From Streptomyces spongiae (GTDB lineage: Bacteria; Actinomycetota; Actinomycetes; Streptomycetales; Streptomycetaceae): a stretch of DNA of 38,607 bases. The first letter of the stretch is position 1; each line of letters starts with the position of its first letter. The notes beneath the pieces were generated by a model. The model worked only from the letters and a program-made list of their open reading frames with translations, was not told the origin of the DNA and did no database searches. Of this stretch, positions 23,201-29,454 are shown piece by piece. A program made the position numbers and the translations under genes. The DNA lies in NCBI RefSeq assembly GCF_009377185.1, contig NZ_VJZC01000037.1, forward strand, positions 1-38,607, written 5' to 3'.

Positions 23201-23476
23201 GCCGTTGCGGAGCGCGTCGAGGAGGCCGTTGGTGGCGATGGCCTGGTCGAGCCGACTGGCGAACCCGCGCTGCGCCTCGTTCGGGTCGCCGCCGTAGACG
23301 GTGAGGAGTTCGTTCCACTCGTCGGGCTGGGTCTCGCCGATGAAGGTGAAGAGTTCGTTGGTGTCCAGACCGAGATCGGCCCGGTAGTCCTGCGAGCGCG
23401 CTTCGCGCCAGCCACGCTCGACCATGGCGGCGACGATGGCGTCCCCGAAGGCGGACTCCGTGTGGATGGGGCTCAT
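20282..23476 (-). CDS. hsdR: Type I restriction enzyme, R (endonuclease/translocase) subunit
   Basis: A 1064-aa R subunit. With HsdM and HsdS it recognises an asymmetric bipartite site; if unmethylated it pulls DNA with ATP and cuts at a distance. Visible: the PD-(D/E)XK nuclease with Asp144 (NRLDLTLFLNG), Glu158 and Lys160 (TAELKNPLT); Walker A at 311-319 (ASAGSGKSN); DEAH box at 443-446 (IVDEAHSSQ); helicase motif III-type SYFAFTATPKAKT; later motifs in VAEKYQTGFDQPLLTTMYV and LSRLNRT; and a helical C-terminus. Length is normal. It starts 2 bp after the hsdS stop. Part of its 3' end is duplicated near 10 kb. It should be active. Confidence 0.95.
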   Translation of the reverse strand: MSPIHTESAFGDAIVAAMVERGWREARSQDYRADLGLDTNELFTFIGETQPDEWNELLTVYGGDPNEAQRGFASRLDQAIATNGLLDALRNGVKDRGVLLRVAYFKPNLVAHDSVLDGYRANRLTVVRELEYATKQADWGNRLDLTLFLNGIPVATAELKNPLTKQGVEQAKEQYRTDRDPTELIFTRRVVANFAVDPDLVFVATQLKGKNTRFLPFSTGSNGPGQPGGAGNPAPTAYGTYATSYLWEQVWQPDNWLDLLQRFVHLHKSKTPGRGTTKTMIFPRFHQWDVVKKLTAHAATHGAGHDYLVMASAGSGKSNTIGWLAHRLSDLHTPTDPRELDAEAIAKGLKPGVPVFDKVIVITDRRNLDAQLRETVGNFEQTAGLVVKIDEKHGAKGEQLAKALSRDTGKIVTVTLHSFPALISYIERNPTEIRGSHFAIIVDEAHSSQSGDAAKDVRAALRDLGLDSDSDDAGATAVKAEDATLDERLKKRAEQRSRAANLSYFAFTATPKAKTLELFGTLQDIDGKATYRPFHTYSMRQAIEEGFILDPLRNYVTYNTYWKLVNQNPDEREVDPSKANGLLARYALTHDSTVAQHAQVIVEHFVAHSRGRLGGRAKSMVVTRTRESAVHMARAIKSYIKDRDYDTKYPDLGVLVAFSGSLTVDGEETTEPKENGGLSESALPKAFAYTRADDKAARAGGAGQREYKILVVAEKYQTGFDQPLLTTMYVNKTLTGISAVQTLSRLNRTAERKSQADLAVLDFVNDANDIQESFRPYFEEAMTLPSDPNLLYTAQSRVMQAAILSGQEMDEFAAAYFAAKEKAAGSQSKWEKLHAELYRLLSPAVARFTALQDSEDEDDQETAEGFRADLNDYVRKYGFLAQIVPYRDAELERLHLYGRYLLNRLPRRADGGVDIGEIDLSHLRVEKTGEYDVSLTAEGPTTMQGFGDGSGGAKEAEKSLLSQLIDKFNERFGTEFTEQDVIRPFEEAKADPKVRAAAVVNDEDNFGLVFDNVFADKMADHIDTIAGMGRQYFGPDKGFKSSLDRSARKAAWRMIRREEGLDDV

Positions 23477-23478
23477 GG

Positions 23479-24777
23479 CTATGCGTTCACTCCGTCCGTC
23501 ACGTTGCGCCCGCTGGCAGTGGATACGTCGAACTGGCCGGTTACGGCAGCGGTGATGAGGGCTTGGCGGCGTTCAGACAGCCCCTTCTGTGCGGTGTTCA
23601 AGAGAGTGCGTGCCTTCGCCATGTCGCTGATCTTCCGACCGGTTTCTCGAATCATGCTCTGGCCGTCGTGGGGGATCGGAATCCTGTACTGCCGGAGTTG
23701 TTCTCCTGTTAGGTGAGGGATGGTCGCAAGATTTCCACTGGCGTCGAACACTCCGCAGGCCTTGGCGAATCGCAGCCAATACATGAGCCATTCAACGGGG
23801 ACTTCGCTGGATTGCCGCACGCGGTGGAGTGACTTTTGGAAATAGCACTCTTCAATCCGACCGTCCCAGACGGCCGCTTCGGCCACGCCGGCACCGCCTT
23901 CACAAACCAGCAGATCGCCGGGAGCCACTGAGTATCGGCGGACTTCATCTGCCTCGAAGTGCATAGAAGCCATGTCTGCTGTGTTGATTTCGTACCAGTG
24001 AACGTTTGCGTTGCGCAGATAAGGGTGCAATTTCTCCCCAGAGGCCCGCTCAGCGTTGAGCATTTTTCCGAGGTCGGTGGAGTAGTAGGCATAGACGGGG
24101 CCGATGGACCAGTCTGCCGGGATGTGTGGGAGCCATGGCCAATCCGTTGGCCTCCCCCCTTGGCTCGTAGCGCCGCCAGAGAGCATGTGCCTGATGACCG
24201 CCAACTCGCGCTCTTCCAGGAGGGAGAGCTGGGCATCACGGGCGGCTGTCAATCGGCCGATGCGGGCGATCTCGGTGTCGAGGTAGTCGGCGATGCGGCG
24301 CTGCTCCTCCAGCGGGGGCAGCGGAACCTCGATCGCGCGGAAAGCATCCCAAGAGATGTCGAACTGGTTAGGCGGTTGGTTCTTGCCAAGGCGTTCGTAC
24401 TCGGCAACCAAGTGGCGTGACCGCAGCAGGTGATGAAGGAAGCGAGGTTCGCCGAGTTGCGGATTAATCCCCATGACCCAATAGGCCGGGCTGGTGATCC
24501 CGTTCCAGGGGGACATGCCAACGGAGCCGTGCGGTTTACCCAACCGATTCATGATAATGTTTCCAGGCGCTACGACCTTGTACGCTGTGAGATCTTCGCT
24601 TGCGGCGGGGCGTCCGTCATTTGCGCTGCGCTGGGTAACGCCGGAGTGCAGATTGACTCCGAGTAGAGGCAGGTCGGGGCGGTTGTCAGCCTTCGACTGC
24701 GAAAGCAGCGAACGGAGCGCAATGATGTTCCATCCGCGGGTGTTCCCGTTCGCTGCGATTGCGCCCTCCAAGCTCAT
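23479..24777 (-). CDS. hsdS: Type I restriction system, S (specificity) subunit
   Basis: A 432-aa S subunit with two target-recognition domains (about 15-150 and 215-380). Each is followed by a conserved helix: the first ends IEVPLPPLEEQRRIADYLDT and continues into a coiled coil, the second has YRIPIPHDGQSMIRETGRKI. These set the DNA sequence that the complex methylates or cuts. Codon use in the recognition parts is less GC-rich than in hsdM or hsdR, as expected for swapped specificity modules. The start overlaps the hsdM stop by 4 bp (ATGA). The target sequence cannot be read from the protein. Confidence 0.93.
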   Translation of the reverse strand: MSLEGAIAANGNTRGWNIIALRSLLSQSKADNRPDLPLLGVNLHSGVTQRSANDGRPAASEDLTAYKVVAPGNIIMNRLGKPHGSVGMSPWNGITSPAYWVMGINPQLGEPRFLHHLLRSRHLVAEYERLGKNQPPNQFDISWDAFRAIEVPLPPLEEQRRIADYLDTEIARIGRLTAARDAQLSLLEERELAVIRHMLSGGATSQGGRPTDWPWLPHIPADWSIGPVYAYYSTDLGKMLNAERASGEKLHPYLRNANVHWYEINTADMASMHFEADEVRRYSVAPGDLLVCEGGAGVAEAAVWDGRIEECYFQKSLHRVRQSSEVPVEWLMYWLRFAKACGVFDASGNLATIPHLTGEQLRQYRIPIPHDGQSMIRETGRKISDMAKARTLLNTAQKGLSERRQALITAAVTGQFDVSTASGRNVTDGVNA

Positions 24778-26783
24778 TCCGTCACCTCACCCAGCAGCGC
24801 CTGAATCTCCGCCTCCAGCGACTTCAACTCCGCGTCGATCTTCGCCAGCGGCCGCGGCGGCGTATATACGTAGAAGTGCCGCGTGAACGGGATCTCGTAG
24901 CCGATCTTCGTCTTCGTGTGGTCGATCCACGCGTCCGGGACGTGCGGCAGCACCTCACGCTTGAGGTAGTCCTCGACGTCCTCTCCCAACGGGACGTTCT
25001 CGTAGTCCCGCAGGTCCGCATCCGGCTCCGCTGCGCCCTTGACCTTCTGAACCTCGCCCTCCGGGTCCCGTACCCCGACCGCCTCCCGTACCGCCTTCGC
25101 GAACGGCGCTCCCGACGGCCACGTCAGCCCGGCCGCGACCACCGCGTCCTTGAGCGCGATGAACGCCTCGGACTTCGTCGCCCAGGACGAGCCGAGCAGC
25201 GTACGCACCGCCGCTACGAATTCCTCGCTCCGCTCCAGCCTCGCTACCGGCTTGGCCTCCGCCAGCGCCGCCAACGTCTCCTCCGTCACCTCGAAGCGCA
25301 GCTTCAGCGGCCGCTCGACCGTGATCCGCTGGTAACCGAAGTCCTCGTTGGCGAAGACCTTGACCTTGCCGTGCAGCGGGTGCTCCGCGTCACCCGCGAC
25401 CTGCAGCGCCTCCGCGTACAGCCGCGTGATGTCCCCGATGTGGTCGGGGCGGCCGTTCGTCCCGTCGCCGAGTTCCTTGCGCTTGTCGCCCAGCGACTTG
25501 CGCATCTTCACCCACTGGTCGCGCGCGTCGAGCAGCACGACCTTGCCCTTGTGGTCCTTGTCCTTACGGTTCGTCAGGATCCAGAAGTACGTGGAGATGC
25601 CCGTGTTGTAGAACAGCTGGTCCGGGAGGGCGACGATGGCCTCCAGCCAGTCGTTCTCCAGGATCCAGCGGCGGATGTTGGACTCGCCGGACTCGGCCGC
25701 GCCGGTGAACAGCGGGGAGCCGTTGAAGACGATGGCGATGCGGGAGCCGCCCCCGCCGCTGACGTCCACCGGCTTCATCTTCGAGATCATGTGCTGGAGG
25801 AAGAGCAGCGAGCCGTCATTGATGCGCGGCAGACCCGCGCCGAAGCGGCCGGCGTCGCCGAGTGACTTGTGCTCGTACTCGACCTCCTCCTTGACCTTCT
25901 TCCACTCCACGCCGAACGGCGGGTTGGCGAGGATGTAGTCGAACTTGCGGCGGGCGTGGCCGTCGTCGGAGAAGGAGTTGCCGAAGCGGATGTTCTCCGG
26001 GTCCTGGCCCTTGATCATGAGGTCGGACCGGCAGATCGCCCAGGACTCGGGGTTGAGCTCCTGCCCGTACACCTCGACCGTCGCGTCCGGGTTGAGGGCC
26101 TTGATGCGGTCGTCGGCGGCGCTGAGCATGCCGCCCGTGCCGCAGGCCGGGTCCATGACCGTGCGGACGACACCCGGCACAGTGAGGGCGTCCGCGTCGG
26201 GCGCCACCAGCAGGTTCACCATCAGCTTGATGACCTCGCGCGGGGTGAAGTGCTCACCCGCGGTCTCGTTCGACTGCTCGGCGAAGCGGCGGATCAACTC
26301 CTCGAAGATGTAACCCATGTTGTGGTTGGGCACGACGTCGGGGTGCAGGTCGAGGTCGGTGAACCTGCCGATGACCTGGTAGAGCAGGTTCGCGCCGTCG
26401 AGCTTCCTGACCTGCTGGTTGAACTCGTACTTGTCGAGGACCTCGCGGGCGTTGTCCGAGAAGGCGCCGACGTAGATCTGCAGGTTCCTCGCCGCGTTCT
26501 GCGGGTCGGCCGCGATCTTCCGCAGCGTGAGGTCGCTCTTGTTGTAGAAGGAGTGGCCCGAAGCTCTGCGCAGGAAGTGGCCGGTGTCGATGTCCTGGCC
26601 CGCGAACCTGGTGACGGTCTCGACGACCTTGTCGCGCGTCGGCTCCAGGACGCACTCCAGGCGGCGCAGCACCGTGAACGGCAGGATGACCTTGCCGTAG
26701 TCGGACTGCTTGTAGTCGCCGCGCAGGAGATCGGCGACGGACCAGGCGTGGTTCGCCAACTCCGTGTGCTTGCTGCTGTTCAA
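24774..26783 (-). CDS. hsdM: Type I restriction system, M (adenine methyltransferase) subunit
   Basis: A 669-aa N6-adenine methyltransferase. The N-terminal HsdM helical domain (NHAWSVADLLRGDYKQSDYG, about 12-31) is followed by the methylase: the S-adenosylmethionine site DPACGTGGML at 211-220 and the catalytic NPPF at 287-290. The C-terminal extension (about 500-669) is longer than in E. coli HsdM and holds KTKIGYEIPFTRHFY, seen in actinobacterial forms. The start is TTG 26783 (a weak site, GGGACC, lies upstream), which may limit its rate. It heads an hsdMSR run with overlaps throughout, 90 bp after the fused methyltransferase gene. Confidence 0.94.
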   Translation of the reverse strand: MNSSKHTELANHAWSVADLLRGDYKQSDYGKVILPFTVLRRLECVLEPTRDKVVETVTRFAGQDIDTGHFLRRASGHSFYNKSDLTLRKIAADPQNAARNLQIYVGAFSDNAREVLDKYEFNQQVRKLDGANLLYQVIGRFTDLDLHPDVVPNHNMGYIFEELIRRFAEQSNETAGEHFTPREVIKLMVNLLVAPDADALTVPGVVRTVMDPACGTGGMLSAADDRIKALNPDATVEVYGQELNPESWAICRSDLMIKGQDPENIRFGNSFSDDGHARRKFDYILANPPFGVEWKKVKEEVEYEHKSLGDAGRFGAGLPRINDGSLLFLQHMISKMKPVDVSGGGGSRIAIVFNGSPLFTGAAESGESNIRRWILENDWLEAIVALPDQLFYNTGISTYFWILTNRKDKDHKGKVVLLDARDQWVKMRKSLGDKRKELGDGTNGRPDHIGDITRLYAEALQVAGDAEHPLHGKVKVFANEDFGYQRITVERPLKLRFEVTEETLAALAEAKPVARLERSEEFVAAVRTLLGSSWATKSEAFIALKDAVVAAGLTWPSGAPFAKAVREAVGVRDPEGEVQKVKGAAEPDADLRDYENVPLGEDVEDYLKREVLPHVPDAWIDHTKTKIGYEIPFTRHFYVYTPPRPLAKIDAELKSLEAEIQALLGEVTE

Positions 26784-26809
26784 GAGGTCCCGGCTTCCTT
26801 CCGAAGAGC

Positions 26810-26830
26810 GCCGTCCGGGCGGGGGACGGC
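26810..26830 (-). promoter_or_regulatory. Hairpin between the fused methyltransferase and hsdM
   Basis: Arms GCCGTCC (26810-26816) and GGACGGC (26824-26830) with a G-rich loop, on the transcribed strand, in the 90-bp gap. It lacks a T-run. It may end part of the upstream transcripts or stabilise the hsdM message. Confidence 0.4.
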
Positions 26831-26873
26831 AGGGATCCAGTGTGGTCGTACGCGGTGGGACGCGTGGGGCGTT

Positions 26874-29150
26874 TCAGACAGAACGGCTGCCCGGGGCGCC
26901 CGACGTATCCGGGCTGCCCGGGGTGTCCGGTGGCAGGAGTACGCCGGCGGTGAGGCCGGTCGTCAGGGTGGCCGCGGTGTCGGCGGCGAGGTCGGCGGTT
27001 CGGCGGACCACCGCGCGCAGCTCGTACACGCGGCGGAACGCCTCCCCGTAGCGCCGCTGTTCCTCCAGCGGCAGCAGCGGTACGCGCAGGCGGCCCGGTG
27101 TGACGTGTACGAGGGTGGAGCCGGTGGACGCGGAGGCGATGTTGTCGTCGGCGCCGAGGAACCCGGCCAGGAACCACGGGTCGAGGCGGGCCGGGTCGGG
27201 GCGCAGGAGGTGGATGTGCTGACCGAGCAGCGCTCCGGCGTCCCGGTCGTCCGCGACCCGGGTCATCGCGGACGCGTTGCCGCTGCCCGCGACGGCGCGG
27301 ACGAGGACGTCCCCGGCGGCGACGGGCTGTGCGGCGTCGGCGTGGAGGTCCACGGCCCCGCCGGACGGGGGGTTTCCGGTGGAGACGTCCTGGGCGGTGA
27401 GGACCGGCCGGTCGACGGCGGGGGCGGCGGAGCCCTTGGAGCCGCGGGTGCCGGGCGGCGCCGCCCGCAGCACGGTCAGGGCGCCGCCGCGTGCCAGGTC
27501 GGAGACGGTCGCCGTACGCCACTCGCGGGCCGAGGCCCCGGACGGCTGCCAGCCGCCGGACGCGGAGGCGGATGACAGGGCGGCGACCTGCTCGGCCAGT
27601 TGGTCGTGCAGGTCGTGCGCGCGCCGGGCCAGGGCCGCCGGGTCGATGTCGGCCGCGGTCGCCCGGACATGGCGGGCCGGGGTGACGTCGACGACGTCGT
27701 CGAGGAGGTCGACGAGCGGCACCGCGCGGGCGACGCCGGGCTCGTCGGCATAGGTGTCGGGGGCGGTGGTGAACGCGGCCCACTGGCCGAGGACCCGCTC
27801 CGTCAGCCCCGCCCAGTCGAAGGTGGTGGCGGAGGCCGAAGAGGCGGGGGCGGAGGCGGCGGAAGCGGAAGAGCCGGACCGGCGGGAGCGCGGGCCGCCG
27901 CGGGAGCCGGCACCCGCCGTCGCCGTACCGGTGGCGGACGGCGTGCCCGCAGCGCCGTCCCGCTGCTCGCCCTCCCCGTCGACGAACAGCACCGTCGTAC
28001 GGTCCGTGCCGCCCGGCTCGGGGCGTTGGAACACCCAGATCTGCAGGCCGATGTGGAGCGGATACGCGGCACGCACCGGAAGCGAGACGACAGCGCGCAG
28101 GGCCCCGCCGCGGATGAGTTCCGCGCGGACGCGGCGGCCGGAGGAGCGGAAAGCCAGCGCGGGCGGCAACAGCATGACCGCGTGGCCGCCGGGCTCCAGG
28201 TGTGCGAGGGCGTGCTGCACCCACGCCAGTTCGGACTCGAAGCGCGGCGGGACCCCGTACGCCCACCTCGGGTCGTAGGCCAGCTCGTCGTGACCCCAGT
28301 CCCGGTCGGCGAACGGCGGGTTGCACAGGACGGCGTCCACGGTGACGTCGGGGAAGGCGTCGGCGCGCAGGCTGTCGCCGACGCGGATCGCCGTCTCGGC
28401 CTCGGGTGCGGCGATCAGCAGCCGGACCGCGGTGCGTTGGCCCTGGACGGGGAGCGAGTCCTGCCCGAACAGCTCCCGCGCGCCCTGCCGTGCGGCGGCG
28501 GCGAGGAGCGTACCGCTGCCGCAGGCGGGGTCGAGGACGCGGGACACGTCGGCGGGCAGGAGCCGTGCCATGAGCCGGGCCAGGCCCTCCGGGGTCTGGT
28601 AGACGCCGCTGGCGGCGCCCTCGTCCAGTTCGCGTTCGGCGAGGACGTCGAGGGCGGCCTGGGCCCCCGCCTCACGGACGCACCCCAGCAGCGCGCGGAC
28701 CGCGCCCGCGTCGTCCGGGCCGTAGTGGACCGGCTCGGCCTCGGGCACGGTGGCCGGGAGCTCGCCCGCGGCCTTCTCCGCTCGGGCGAGCAGCTGGTCG
28801 TCGGGCACGGCGGCGAGTTCGGCCAGCTCCTCCTGCGTACGGCGGGACGCGGCAGCCACCAGCGGGAAGAGTCGCGCGGCCACCCCCGAGCCGGGCCCCA
28901 GCAGCCGTAGTGCCGTCCGCAGCTCCTCGGTCGGAGAGGCGGCGGAGGTGTGACCGCGGCCACGCAGCCATGCCTGGACGGCCGACAGGTCGTAGAGCGG
29001 GCTGGCCTCCGTGCCTGCGCTGGGCGCGGGGAAATCGTCGTGGCGGCGGCGCCAGTTGCTGACGGTGGCGCGTGTGACCCCCGCGATGCGGGAGATCTCG
29101 GCGGCTGTCACGTGTGCGGAGGGCGCCGGTCGGGCTGGTGGCTGGGGCAT
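26874..29150 (-). CDS. HTH-N6 adenine methyltransferase-specificity fusion protein
   Basis: A 758-aa single-chain methyltransferase. N-terminal helix-turn-helix (AAEISRIAGVTRATVSNWRR, about 17-36) with a wing (SPLYDLSAVQAWLRG); helical region; the methylase with DPACGSGTLL (207-216) and CNPPFADRDWGHDE (277 on); a low-complexity Ser/Ala/Arg linker (about 395-430); and a C-terminal region (about 430-740) that looks like one HsdS-type recognition domain, ending LPLLPLEEQRRYGEAFRRVY. Such M-S fusions modify DNA alone. ATG 29150 lies over a weak ribosome site. It is divergent from an SMC-like ATPase and upstream of hsdM on the same strand, so it may be a self-protection enzyme for the divergent module and, through its HTH, control both. 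Confidence 0.88.
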   Translation of the reverse strand: MPQPPARPAPSAHVTAAEISRIAGVTRATVSNWRRRHDDFPAPSAGTEASPLYDLSAVQAWLRGRGHTSAASPTEELRTALRLLGPGSGVAARLFPLVAAASRRTQEELAELAAVPDDQLLARAEKAAGELPATVPEAEPVHYGPDDAGAVRALLGCVREAGAQAALDVLAERELDEGAASGVYQTPEGLARLMARLLPADVSRVLDPACGSGTLLAAAARQGARELFGQDSLPVQGQRTAVRLLIAAPEAETAIRVGDSLRADAFPDVTVDAVLCNPPFADRDWGHDELAYDPRWAYGVPPRFESELAWVQHALAHLEPGGHAVMLLPPALAFRSSGRRVRAELIRGGALRAVVSLPVRAAYPLHIGLQIWVFQRPEPGGTDRTTVLFVDGEGEQRDGAAGTPSATGTATAGAGSRGGPRSRRSGSSASAASAPASSASATTFDWAGLTERVLGQWAAFTTAPDTYADEPGVARAVPLVDLLDDVVDVTPARHVRATAADIDPAALARRAHDLHDQLAEQVAALSSASASGGWQPSGASAREWRTATVSDLARGGALTVLRAAPPGTRGSKGSAAPAVDRPVLTAQDVSTGNPPSGGAVDLHADAAQPVAAGDVLVRAVAGSGNASAMTRVADDRDAGALLGQHIHLLRPDPARLDPWFLAGFLGADDNIASASTGSTLVHVTPGRLRVPLLPLEEQRRYGEAFRRVYELRAVVRRTADLAADTAATLTTGLTAGVLLPPDTPGSPDTSGAPGSRSV

Positions 29151-29211
29151 GGCGTGGAGTTCCGCACCTCTCGGGCCAGTCGGACAGGGACGGTTAACAC
29201 ATTACAACAGT

Positions 29212-29261
29212 CGTCAAGTTCGTCAAGCTGTTTGACAGTGCTTTCACGGCTGTGCTTATCT
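29212..29261 (+). promoter_or_regulatory. Promoter plus operator between methyltransferase and ATPase genes
   Basis: TTGACA (29232-29237) and TTATCT (29256-29261), 18 bp apart, make a strong HrdB-type promoter reading right. The dyad GTCAAGCTGTTTGAC (29222-29236) overlaps the -35, and CGTCAAG occurs twice in tandem (29212-29218, 29221-29227). The placement suits a repressor that blocks the ATPase-helicase genes; the HTH on the divergent methyltransferase is the obvious candidate. Confidence 0.6.
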
Positions 29262-29283
29262 GGTCACGCTTCCGGATGGAAGC

Positions 29284-29454
29284 ATGGCCGTGACTCCGCA
29301 ACCTCACCGTGAAGCGTCCTGGCGCCGTACCGCGCCACGCATCCGATCTCTCCCGGTCCTTCTCGTCGCAACGCCATACCTCGGGGCCGTCCACTTCGCG
29401 TCCATTCCGCACCGCAGTCGCCACCCACCGCACACACGGGAGGAACCCGCATGA
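29284..29454 (+). CDS. Possible 56-aa leader ORF coupled to the ATPase gene
   Basis: An open frame from ATG 29284 (GTG 29290 alternative) reads MAVTPQPHREASWRRTAPRI, then a hydrophobic SLPVLLVATPYLGAVHF, and ends in a TGA that overlaps the ATPase ATG (ATGA). It starts about 22 bases after the -10 box and has GGATGGAAG just upstream. The coupling suggests translation, but composition is ambiguous and chance frames are common in this DNA. It may control ATPase translation rather than make a working protein. Confidence 0.3.
   Translation: MAVTPQPHREASWRRTAPRIRSLPVLLVATPYLGAVHFASIPHRSRHPPHTREEPA

Noticed and set aside
21584..23716. 710-aa plus-strand frame opposite hsdR
   Set aside because: Antisense shadow of a well-supported hsdR gene.
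26254..28326. 690-aa minus-strand frame across the fused methyltransferase and hsdM
   Set aside because: Shifted-frame, extremely Arg/Pro/Gly-rich; crosses the boundary of two real genes.
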